Part shown: positions 29,173-36,184 of the stretch, piece after piece
How positions within the stretch are numbered: position 1 is the stretch's first letter
How the letters are laid out: each line of letters begins with the position of its first letter
Assembly: GCF_017052465.1 (NCBI RefSeq)
Contig: NZ_JAFHKT010000145.1
Location: 1 to 64,000, forward strand
Source of the DNA: Arthrobacter pascens
GTDB taxonomy: Bacteria > Actinomycetota > Actinomycetes > Actinomycetales > Micrococcaceae
Length of the DNA: 64,000 nucleotides
Direction: 5' to 3'
Notes under the pieces: model-generated
The model's database searches: none
What the model saw: the letters and a program-made list of their open reading frames with translations, nothing else
What the model was told of the DNA's origin: nothing
Translations under genes and position numbers: made by a program

Positions 29173-29760
29173 ATGGCCCTGACCCTCCGCAGCATCGGCA
29201 ACGCCGTCCGCGCATCACTGCGCTTCCTCGCAGGCTCCCCGGACCCCAAGCGCCCCGGCAGGAGCGGGTCGAAGCACGGATCCGCCAAAGCGGCGCCGGC
29301 GGCCTCCGGAAAGTCGCCGCGGACGGCCGCGGCCCGGGCCGGCACGACAAGCCTGTCAGGAACCTATCCCGGCGACTTCCACGGCACGGCGACCCTGCGG
29401 TATGCCCCCTCCCCCGATGGCCGGCCCGATCCCGGCGAGGTCGTGTGGACCTGGGTGCCCTACGAAGAGGACCATTCACGCGGCAAGGACCGCCCGGTGC
29501 TGCTGGTCGGCAGCCACGGGAAGTACCTCCTCGGCCTGATGCTGACCAGCAAGGACCACGACGGGCATCCGCGAGGGCAGCGCGACTACGTCGATATCGG
29601 CAGCGGGCCCTGGGACCGGCAGGGACGCCCCAGTGAGGCCAAGCTGGACCGCGTTCTGCAGATCCGCCCCGCGGACATCAGGCGGGAAGGTGCCATCCTG
29701 GACCGGAACCAGTTTTCCCTCGTGGAAGATGCGCTGAGGCGGCTGCGCGGTTGGAAGTGA
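29173..29760 (+). CDS. PemK/MazF-like protein, no antitoxin partner
   Basis: A protein of 195 residues whose C-terminal two-thirds has the PemK/MazF (PF02452-type) beta-barrel signature: GEVVWTWVPYEEDHSRGKDRPVLLVG near residue 90, then YLLGLMLTSKDHD and the C-terminal RREGAILDRNQFSLVEDAL. The N-terminal 70 residues are Ala/Ser/Arg rich, and the first 20 might be weakly amphipathic. No antitoxin gene is next to it: lepA lies upstream in the opposite direction and rpsT downstream. The solitary state suggests a housekeeping or degenerate ribonuclease rather than a working toxin module. Confidence 0.78.
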   Translation: MALTLRSIGNAVRASLRFLAGSPDPKRPGRSGSKHGSAKAAPAASGKSPRTAAARAGTTSLSGTYPGDFHGTATLRYAPSPDGRPDPGEVVWTWVPYEEDHSRGKDRPVLLVGSHGKYLLGLMLTSKDHDGHPRGQRDYVDIGSGPWDRQGRPSEAKLDRVLQIRPADIRREGAILDRNQFSLVEDALRRLRGWK

Positions 29761-29812
29761 GGCGCCGGACGCGCCGCACCCAGGTAAATCGCGCCGTCCG
29801 GCCGGATTCTGC

Positions 29813-29818
29813 TATTAT
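29813..29818 (+). promoter_or_regulatory. Probable rpsT promoter -10 box
   Basis: TATTAT in TGCTATTATTC is the only clear AT-rich hexamer in the region between the MazF-like gene and rpsT. It implies a 5' leader of about 125 bases. Confidence 0.5.
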
Positions 29819-29856
29819 TCATAGCTGTGTGTCCGTGCAGGTCGACGGCCACTGAT

Positions 29857-29903
29857 GGTTGGCCGCCATAGGTATCCCCACGCCGCTCAGTCAATGGCCA
29901 ACC
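29857..29903 (+). promoter_or_regulatory. Inverted repeat in the rpsT 5' leader
   Basis: GGTTGGCC at 29857-29864 pairs perfectly with GGCCAACC at 29896-29903 around a 31-base loop, in the untranslated leader of rpsT. It could be an S20-responsive or RNA-stability structure. Nothing in the sequence proves that. Confidence 0.35.
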
Positions 29904-29948
29904 TGAAAGCCCTCTAGACCATTTCCGCATTAAAAAGAGAGTTCACAC

Positions 29949-30209
29949 GTGGCAAATATCAAGTCCCAGAAGAAGCGCATCCTGACCAACGAAAAGGCTC
30001 GCCTGCGCAACAACGCAGTCAAGTCCGAGCTGAAGACTGCCATCCGCGCCGTCAACACCGCCGTTGAGTCCACTGACAAGGAAGCCGCTGCTACTGCGCT
30101 CGTTACTGCCAGCCGTAAGCTGGACAAGGCTGTCAGCAAGGGTGTTCTTCACAAGAACAACGCTGCAAACCGCAAGTCGGCGATCTCCAAGAAGGTCAAC
30201 GCACTCTAA
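29949..30209 (+). CDS. rpsT: 30S ribosomal protein S20
   Basis: Primary 16S rRNA-binding protein of the small subunit. It is 86 residues, very Lys/Ala rich and helical, beginning [20 protein letters not shown], with [20 protein letters not shown] near the end; both are S20 hallmarks. The start is a GTG after AAAGAGAG. Codons are strongly biased as in highly expressed genes. It is followed by a terminator and converges with holA. Confidence 0.97.
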   Translation: MANIKSQKKRILTNEKARLRNNAVKSELKTAIRAVNTAVESTDKEAAATALVTASRKLDKAVSKGVLHKNNAANRKSAISKKVNAL

Positions 30210-30238
30210 GGTTTTCCAGTTCAACTGAACTGATGCTT

Positions 30239-30265
30239 GTGGCCGGCACCAATGGTGCCGGCCAC
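30239..30265. terminator. Terminator between rpsT and holA
   Basis: GTGGCCGGCACC, loop AAT, and its perfect 12-base complement, followed by ATCTCTTT on the rpsT strand. Confidence 0.8.
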
Positions 30266-30309
30266 ATCTCTTTAAGCATTCCGCCCTTTGGGCCGAACGG
30301 GGGCCGGAC

Positions 30310-31326
30310 CTAGCGGCCGCGGGCTGCCGTGGCGATGACGGTCACCGCATGCTCCACGGCGTAGACAGGATCGCGGGACAGCCCCTTCACCTGGGCGTCG
30401 GCTTCGGCCGTCACCTGAATGGACCGGGCCAGGCCTTCGGGCGTCCACCGCCGGACATCACGCTGCGCCTGTTCGACCAGCCACGGCTGCATGCCGAGTT
30501 GCTTGGCGATCTGCGCCGATGATCCCTGGGCGCCGGCGACCTTGGCCACTGTCCGCAACTTCGCGGCCAGCGCCGCCACCAGCGGCACGGGGTCGGCTCC
30601 GGTGGCGAGGGCGTGGCGGAGCGTGGACAGTGCCACCGGGGCGTTGCCGGCCATGGCGGCGTCCGCCACCTTGAATGCCGTGGCCTCGATCCGCCCTCCG
30701 TAGTAGCGGTCAACCATGGCTGCGTCCACAGCCGTGGACGCATCGGCGATCAGCTGGCTGCAGGCTGCCGCCAGCTCCGACAGGCTGGCGCCGACGGCGT
30801 TCACGAGCGCCTGGACGGCGTCCGGCTCGATGCGCCGCGACGCCGCCTTGAATTCCGCCACCACGAAGGCCGTCTTTTCTGCGTCCTTCTTCAGCGGCTG
30901 GCAGTCAACAACCGGCCAGCCCGCTGCCTTGACGGCATCCAGCAGCTTCTTGCCCCGGACGCCGCCTCCATGCCGAAGAACCAGCACCGCGTCCTGCTCC
31001 GGGTGCTGCAGATAGCCAAGCGCATCGGCCAGGAAGGCATCGTTCATGGATTCGAGGCCTTCGACCTCGATGAGTTTGCTCTCGCCAAACAGGGACGGAC
31101 TGACGTTCATCGCCAGCGACCCGGCCTCATAGTTCCCAGCATTGAGCCGGGTGACCTCGACGTCCGGAGCTGCGGCCCGGACCTGCGACCGGACGTGGTC
31201 CATGGCCCGGATGCCGAGGTATTCTTCCGGGCCGGTGACCAGCACGACGGCGGCTGGCGTCACGTCCCGCCAGGTGGCCGAATTCGTCGCCGTCGTCCTG
31301 GATCGTTGGGTCTGGGCAGCGGCCAC
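30310..31326 (-). CDS. holA: DNA polymerase III subunit delta
   Basis: Clamp-loader subunit that opens the beta sliding clamp. It is 338 residues. The N-terminal domain is VVLVTGPEEYLGIRAMDHVR; the middle carries LLDAVKAAGWPVVDCQPLKK, and the C-terminal collar is PVALSTLRHALATGADPVPLVAALAAKLR. The GTG start has GGGAGG 8 nt upstream and a TAGAGT -10-like box at 31347-31352. A second in-frame GTG (31263) overlaps what would be the ancestral comEC stop. The first 12 codons and the upstream region also exist as a second copy 5.1 kb to the right, left by an insertion that parted this gene from comEC. Confidence 0.93.
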   Translation of the reverse strand: MAAAQTQRSRTTATNSATWRDVTPAAVVLVTGPEEYLGIRAMDHVRSQVRAAAPDVEVTRLNAGNYEAGSLAMNVSPSLFGESKLIEVEGLESMNDAFLADALGYLQHPEQDAVLVLRHGGGVRGKKLLDAVKAAGWPVVDCQPLKKDAEKTAFVVAEFKAASRRIEPDAVQALVNAVGASLSELAAACSQLIADASTAVDAAMVDRYYGGRIEATAFKVADAAMAGNAPVALSTLRHALATGADPVPLVAALAAKLRTVAKVAGAQGSSAQIAKQLGMQPWLVEQAQRDVRRWTPEGLARSIQVTAEADAQVKGLSRDPVYAVEHAVTVIATAARGR

Positions 31327-31500
31327 TCTAGGTTCCTCCCGGGGTACGTATTGCAGACTCTAAGCCTGCCACGGCGCACCCGCTGCACCAAGCCGCACCC
31401 GGCAGGGCTGCGGAGCCGGGACGACCACGGCCGCCGGCCGGTCGGAGGCAGGACCCGCTCCGGCGTGTCGGCGATGGACCCATGTGCGGCGGAGACCAGC
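31291..31500. repeat. Left copy of the 210-bp comEC/holA direct repeat
   Basis: Aligned by hand without gaps to 36397-36606; 21 differences in 210 positions, about 90 percent identity. It covers the first 12 holA codons, the holA ribosome site and -10 box, and a fragment of the comEC 3' end. The holA codons and the sequence up to the ribosome site are almost unchanged, and most differences are in the comEC-derived part. Confidence 0.9.
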
Positions 31501-31546
31501 CGCGATGGAGTGGCACGTATTCCGGTACGCACTGACGCTGGTACCT

Positions 31547-31831
31547 CTACCGAGGAAGTGTGAAGTAGCTCGCCGGGTCGTCGGCGCCCAGGAGTTCGTG
31601 GTGGAACACGATGGCGTCTACCGGGCGGGTGTCTACGAACAGGACAGCCAAAGTCCGGGAGTGGACCACGGTGTACCGGACAGACCCGTCCAGCCAGGAG
31701 TGGATTCCGGTGTACTCCTCGACGAAGAACCCGTCACCGAGCAGATCCCGCTCCTCGAGCAGGTCGTAGACCACATTCCAGACGAGATCCATCAGTTCAT
31801 GGATCGCTGCGTCCACCGTTGGTGCCGTCAT
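31547..31831 (-). CDS. Small hypothetical protein (island)
   Basis: A 94-residue protein, acidic, with an intact ORF from ATG (GGGAGGATG ribosome site 6-8 nt upstream). It begins MTAPTVDAAIHELMDLVWNV and ends DDPASYFTLPR. It has a helical N-terminus (DLVWNVVYDLLEERDLL), then beta-like stretches (VRYTVVHSRTLAVLFVDTRP). I do not recognise the family. It lies next to the left repeat copy. Good ribosome site and natural composition argue that it is real. Confidence 0.6.
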   Translation of the reverse strand: MTAPTVDAAIHELMDLVWNVVYDLLEERDLLGDGFFVEEYTGIHSWLDGSVRYTVVHSRTLAVLFVDTRPVDAIVFHHELLGADDPASYFTLPR

Positions 31832-32138
31832 AGATCCATCATCCTCCCGGGCACTGACAGCAATGCGGAGCCGTTCGGCGTGTCCTCCAGACAGGAGTCC
31901 TGCAGGGCCAGTCTCGCGGAACAAGGACGGATTGGGGGTTCCAGTGAAGGTCAGAACGGGGCTGGTCCTGGCATTGATCTTGGTGCTTGTTTTTAGTCCG
32001 GTCCGCCGAGGACAGGGTTACTGCCGACATGCTCGCCCGGGTGCAGCGTTCCGCGGTTCCCCCGGCTGGGAGTTGGAAGTCAAGACGGTCCGCTCGGAAC
32101 GATTCCTATGCCTGGACACCAACCCCGCGTTTGGGGGG
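31832..32138. other. 307-bp region without a supported gene
   Basis: A plus-strand frame has a hydrophobic stretch (VKVRTGLVLALILVLVF near 31946) that might start a small membrane peptide, but the frame then runs on in low-quality sequence into the antisense of the next gene. Possibly a gene remnant. Confidence 0.3.
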
Positions 32139-32600
32139 CTATTCGAAGGACGCGCGGCGCTGATCGTTGAGCCGGGTGTTCCACACATCGGGGGCGTTGG
32201 CCCTGAACCGTCGGCCGGTCAGGGCGTTCGGTGACAGGCGCACGTAGTGGGTTTTTGTTCCCGGTTCCCAGGGCTCCAGGCCGAGGGCGTCCGCGGCGGA
32301 TTGTTCATCCGCGTTCTCGATCAAGGCCGTGGCGCCCCTTGCCACGACGCTCCATGCTTCCTGGGTCGCCGGCTCGTAGCCGTCGATCTCGAAGGCCGCT
32401 GGTTCTTCCTTCCTGGATTCCCACAGCTTCGTCCCTGGGGCTGTGCGGAACACGATGCTACGGCGTTCCAGGACGAAATTCACGGGGAAGATCTCGGGAT
32501 GGCCGTCCACGATGAGCGCCAGTCTTCCCACAACGGAAGAGGCCAACAGATCCCAGCACTCGTCGAAATCGAGCTTGCGGTCTTTCGGTGAACCATTCAT
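32139..32600 (-). CDS. Pyridoxamine 5'-phosphate oxidase-fold protein (island copy 1)
   Basis: A 153-residue protein of the flavin/F420-binding split-barrel (PPOX-like) superfamily. The signature is DECWDLLASSVVGRLALIVDGHPEIFPVNFV at residues 14-44, then IVFRTAPGTKLWE, AWSVVARGATALIE, and the C-terminal PWEPGTKTHYVRLSPNALTGRRF. The start is the ATG of MNGSPKDRKLDF. A paralog of the same length lies 0.3 kb away. In mycobacteria such small PPOX proteins are found with universal stress proteins in the dormancy regulon. The cofactor and substrate are unknown. Confidence 0.82.
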   Translation of the reverse strand: MNGSPKDRKLDFDECWDLLASSVVGRLALIVDGHPEIFPVNFVLERRSIVFRTAPGTKLWESRKEEPAAFEIDGYEPATQEAWSVVARGATALIENADEQSAADALGLEPWEPGTKTHYVRLSPNALTGRRFRANAPDVWNTRLNDQRRASFE

Positions 32601-32908
32601 GAGCAAATAGTACGGTCCATTGATGCTTCCCTCTACAGCCTGTAATGAACGAGCGGCCACCGTTGCCGCCAATGCCGGTCTCGGTCACAGTTCAACGCTT
32701 GCTATTCATGCCCCTGGGTCGGCTCACGATGCCCACGCAAGGCAGCCCAACCCTGGTCATCGGCCCTGAAACATACCCCGGCAGCATACGTTCGGCCTTG
32801 CCGTCCAAATCGGCGCACACATCTTTCACGCATGCCCCGCGCCAACGGCGCCCTAAGTTCGGACCAAGAACCCGAGCTGGCCTGTCACCTGGCCTCGCCG
32901 GCGTCTCC
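32601..32908. other. 308-bp region without a supported gene
   Basis: Between the two PPOX-fold genes. I see no plausible coding frame and no clear terminator. It should contain the promoter of the left gene (minus strand). Confidence 0.4.
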
Positions 32909-33370
32909 CTACCCCGAAGACATGGAGTCCAGAGGAGGCCACCAACTTGATGGTGGGCTGATAACAAAGCGGCGGCCGCTGACCTCTGCCGGGGTGACCC
33001 GGACCAGGTGGTCTTTGGCGCCCGGTTCCCACGGGGATAAACCCGCCTCTACAGCCTCCTGGACGTCTTTGTTGTTTGATACGAGCTCAGCATGTCCCTT
33101 GATCACGACGCTCCACGCAATAGTGCCGTAGCTGTTCAACCCGTCCGCTTCCAACGCGATCATAGGTGAGGCCAGCAATGCATCCAGCTTGGTTCCCGGG
33201 CCTGTCCTAAAGATGATGGTCCCGTAGTTGGGCACGTAGTTCACTGGGAAGATATCTGGCCTGTCGCCGCTCAGTACAGCAACCCGGCAGATAGAGGCCG
33301 AGCGAAGGTACTTCCAGCAGTCATGCACGCTGAGATCATCTGTTTCAGGTCCTGGCTCCGAGGTGCTCAT
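32909..33370 (-). CDS. Pyridoxamine 5'-phosphate oxidase-fold protein (island copy 2)
   Basis: A 153-residue paralog of the neighbouring gene, with the same blocks: HDCWKYLRSASICRVAV, PDIFPVNYVPNYGTIIFRTGPGTKL, IAWSVVIKGHAELV and PWEPGAKDHLVRVTPAEVSGRRF. The start used is the ATG of MSTSEPGPETDD. The two proteins are clearly homologous but well diverged, so this is an old duplication or joint acquisition. It likely binds FMN or F420; the biological role is unknown. Confidence 0.82.
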   Translation of the reverse strand: MSTSEPGPETDDLSVHDCWKYLRSASICRVAVLSGDRPDIFPVNYVPNYGTIIFRTGPGTKLDALLASPMIALEADGLNSYGTIAWSVVIKGHAELVSNNKDVQEAVEAGLSPWEPGAKDHLVRVTPAEVSGRRFVISPPSSWWPPLDSMSSG

Positions 33371-33713
33371 GGGGCTGAGCCTACACACCAGGCCGATCTT
33401 GCGGCAGGGGATGGTGGTCTAAGCAGCTGTTTGGCGATGCTTTGGTTGGGTGGTGGGGTTAGACTTCGCTGCGTTTGATCTGCCGCGTCGGCCATTCCCA
33501 CACCCGGGTCCCTTTTCGTGCAGGCGGGAGATGCTCGAGGCCCTGGCCTGCAGCTGCGGATGATTAGGGCGGCGTTCCATCAGCATCCAGTGAAACTTCT
33601 TGAATCGTCCGCCCATAGGATGAGACATGGACTTCGAGGTGCGCTCTGGACTCCCGAACTCACCTCACACGAGGTTTCCCCGCCAGCCGACTCTGCACAA
33701 AGAAGGACAGGCC
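33371..33713. other. 343-bp region upstream of the universal stress gene
   Basis: A minus-strand frame at 33419-33628 has basic, low-quality sequence and is not accepted as a gene. A TAGGAT -10-like hexamer at 33616-33621 probably starts the downstream transcript, giving a 5' leader of about 85 bases. Confidence 0.4.
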
Positions 33714-34235
33714 ATGAATGAACACCCGAATAGGCCAACGATCGTTGTTGGGGTCGATGGGAGTCCACAGTCGATACTCGCCCTGCGCTGGGCGGTCGTT
33801 CTCGCACCCATCATGGGCGCGGGCATCAGGGCTGTGACGGCCTGGGAGTTCGATATTCCCTTCGGCCGACTGACGCCCGCTGTGCAGAACCCGGATCACA
33901 TCGCACAACAGGTGTGTTCGTCAGCTGTCGAGCAGGGCTTGGGCGCCGCCAATTCTCCGGCTGTTGAGCAGGTCATCAGACAGGGCCCCGCCGCTAAGGT
34001 CCTGATTGATGAGACCCGGCAGGCACAGCTGCTGATCCTCGGGAGCCGCGGTCATGGAGGGTTCGAGGGGCTGCTGATGGGCTCTGTCAGCACTTCGGTT
34101 GCCGAACATGCAAAATGCCCTGTATTGGTCGCTCATGGTGCCGAACTGCCGCCGGCGCTCTCCGCAACGCCGCCGATAAAGCCAGATCCGGCAGCCAAGA
34201 GTCAGACACCAAACAAGGGGGAAAACGATGCATGA
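33714..34235 (+). CDS. Universal stress protein (single UspA domain)
   Basis: Cytoplasmic stress protein of 173 residues. One Usp domain begins TIVVGVDGSPQSILALRWAV, and the ATP-binding motif GSRGHGGFEGLLMGSVS (G-2x-G-9x-G-S type) lies near residue 110, so it probably binds ATP. A Pro/Lys-rich tail of about 30 residues follows. The ATG of MNEHPNRPT has an AAGGACAG site; an upstream in-frame ATG at 33627 is less likely. It overlaps the next Usp gene by 8 bp, so the two form an operon. Confidence 0.9.
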   Translation: MNEHPNRPTIVVGVDGSPQSILALRWAVVLAPIMGAGIRAVTAWEFDIPFGRLTPAVQNPDHIAQQVCSSAVEQGLGAANSPAVEQVIRQGPAAKVLIDETRQAQLLILGSRGHGGFEGLLMGSVSTSVAEHAKCPVLVAHGAELPPALSATPPIKPDPAAKSQTPNKGENDA

Positions 34236-35106
34236 GCCCAAGACAATCGTTGTGGGTTATGACGGCTCGGTTGAAGCGGCCCAGGCCGTCCGCTGGGCCG
34301 CGGAACAAGCGGCCCTGCGCAGCTGTCCGCTGCATCTGGTGCATTGCTCACTGTGGCCCCTGCTGACTAACGACCTCGGCCCCGTCCCCGGCGTCGTAGA
34401 CAGCGGACTGGAACGGTCCGCGCAAGTCACCCTCGAAGAGGGCCTAGCACAGGCGAAGCACGCCGCACCCGAGGTGGAAGTCCGAACCAGCGTTCTTTAC
34501 GGATGGCCCAGCGTATATCTGCCCAAAATTTCCGCCGGCGAAGAAATGCTCGTCGTCGGAAGCCGCGGCCTCGGTGGGTTTACGGGACTGCTCGTCGGGT
34601 CCGTGAGCCTGGAAATGGCAGCCACCGCAGCCTGTCCCGTTGCCGTCATCCGATCCGACGAACACCCGGACGGGCCCGTCGTCGTCGCCATCGACAGCTC
34701 AGGCTCTCCCGCCGCACTCGAGGATGCCTGCACCGCGGCCGCCGTGACGGGAGCGAACCTCATCATCGTTCACGTACAACATGCCCCGACCGGCTACAGG
34801 TTGCTTCGGGATCCCGTCGACATTCACCCCGCAGCAGAGGCACTTCTGGACTCAGCCCTCAGCACTGCCCGCGACCTGACCCCCAGAACGACCGTCCAAA
34901 GCCAGCTGCTCACCAATACCTCCGTCCCCCGAGGCATCCTGAACGCGTCCCAAGGCGCCCGCCTCACAGTCGTGGGGACCAAAGGCCACGGACTCATAAA
35001 GGGCACCATCGGTTCCACCGCCCACGCAGTCCTTCACCATGCCAAAGGTCCAATGCTCATTTCCCGACGCAGCACCACAGGGCAGAACTACCAGGAAGAA
35101 CTGTAA
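34228..35106 (+). CDS. Tandem-domain universal stress protein
   Basis: A protein of 292 residues with two Usp domains. The first (KTIVVGYDGSVEAAQAVRW to GSRGLGGFTGLLVGSVS) keeps the full ATP-binding glycine motif. The second (GPVVVAIDSSGSPAALEDA to VVGTKGHGLIKGTIGSTAH) is close to it. The arrangement matches the tandem Usp proteins of mycobacterial dormancy loci. It is the second gene of a two-gene operon; the 8 bp overlap with the first suggests translational coupling. Confidence 0.92.
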   Translation: MHEPKTIVVGYDGSVEAAQAVRWAAEQAALRSCPLHLVHCSLWPLLTNDLGPVPGVVDSGLERSAQVTLEEGLAQAKHAAPEVEVRTSVLYGWPSVYLPKISAGEEMLVVGSRGLGGFTGLLVGSVSLEMAATAACPVAVIRSDEHPDGPVVVAIDSSGSPAALEDACTAAAVTGANLIIVHVQHAPTGYRLLRDPVDIHPAAEALLDSALSTARDLTPRTTVQSQLLTNTSVPRGILNASQGARLTVVGTKGHGLIKGTIGSTAHAVLHHAKGPMLISRRSTTGQNYQEEL

Positions 35107-35164
35107 GCGGGGTTCGTTCTCTGATCGAACACGATCTTACGAGGGCTACTTCGAGCTGAACTCT

Positions 35165-35208
35165 GGTTCGATCGCGCCGAAGAGTATTCGACGGTCGGCC
35201 ATCGAACC
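35165..35208 (+). terminator. Possible hairpin after the stress-protein operon
   Basis: GGTTCGAT at 35165-35172 pairs with ATCGAACC at 35201-35208, with an inner GCCGA/TCGGC pair. There is no U-run. A weak terminator candidate. Confidence 0.35.
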
Positions 35209-35234
35209 TGCCCGGTGAGGGACGAGTCACTCAG

Positions 35235-35636
35235 CTAGCCGGCGGCGGAGCGGTGAGGTGCGCCGAGGCGACTGACTAAAACCCTGTCTGAAGGCAGCTG
35301 CTGCAGCCGCCACGCGATTATCTCGCGCATGAGCTCGGTCGGGAGCGTGGCATCATGGCGCAGTTGGATAGCGTGCTCGGTGGTTCCATATGCGGCCAGC
35401 TCTGTCGAGAAATGCGCGATCGCGTCTGAAGTCGGATAGAACCCGATATGGCGCTTTGTTCCGGTGAAGAAGAACAGCGGCTCGGTGCCGAGTTTGAAGG
35501 TCGGCATACGCCAACTGATCGACTCTACCGCTTCATCGGGCACGGCCGACCGGATCAGTTCGTACACGGTCAGCAGCCGATGCCGTACATCACCGTCGTA
35601 CCGGTCGATGTACTCGATGATCGAACTCGCTGTCAT
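35235..35636 (-). CDS. DUF1801 domain protein
   Basis: A 133-residue protein of the DUF1801 (YdhG/CyaY-like, iron-chaperone-labelled) family. Motifs are IIEYIDRYDGDVRHRLLTVYELIRSAVP, VESISWRMPTFKL, FFFTGTKRHIGFYPTSDAI, and ending ELMREIIAWRLQQL. The ATG of MTASSIIEYI has a GGGGG site 9 nt upstream. It is in the island, transcribed towards the Usp genes. The function of the family is not established. Confidence 0.85.
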   Translation of the reverse strand: MTASSIIEYIDRYDGDVRHRLLTVYELIRSAVPDEAVESISWRMPTFKLGTEPLFFFTGTKRHIGFYPTSDAIAHFSTELAAYGTTEHAIQLRHDATLPTELMREIIAWRLQQLPSDRVLVSRLGAPHRSAAG

Positions 35637-36184
35637 GGTGGTCCCCCTTATCGCCGACGTCATGTGGGCGACGGTCGCATCTTGAGCGATGCTGCACGCC
35701 CGCCCATATTACAGCTGCACTCATAGATTGCCGCCGTCAAATATCACCGACCGATCAATAGCCGCTGCCAATCGTCAACCACATAGACCGGGCAGCCTTC
35801 CGGCCCTGCCGGGGTCGCAACCGCTGTCACCGGGTTCGGCCGGGCGATGCGACGCAACGTGGTGTCCCGAGACGGGTGCGCGCAAACCACGTACCCGACT
35901 GATACCAGGGCCCTCGGTATCGCGGTGTCCGATAGAGGGACGCGGTCCCAAAAGAGGGTTCCTGACTGGACGGAAGGCTCGGCCGTTGACCGCGACGAGG
36001 TTCGGCTAAACGGGGACTCTGTTACCTTCAAATCGAACCTGTTGCGACGATGGTGAGAAACCGCCCTTCTCTGCTTCCGAACCTAGCCGCCCGCTCCGCA
36101 ACCAAACAGGGCCATCACCGCGGTTGCCCGCTGAACAAACCAGCATCGAGTATCAGCTTTGCCCGCCCCCGAGACGCGGTTCAT
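35637..36184. other. 548-bp region with a weak ORF (island right part)
   Basis: A minus-strand frame at 35744-36031 could encode 95 residues ending VVDDWQRLLIGR, which looks natural, but its start (TTG) lacks a ribosome site and I recognise no family. It is either a short unknown gene or the remnant of one. The rest shows nothing convincing. Confidence 0.35.

Noticed and set aside
31863..32234. 123-codon plus-strand frame in the island
   Set aside because: Only a short hydrophobic part looks protein-like; the rest is antisense to the PPOX gene or low-quality sequence.
33419..33628. 69-codon minus-strand frame between PPOX and Usp genes
   Set aside because: Low-quality basic sequence, no ribosome site, and it overlaps the likely Usp promoter.
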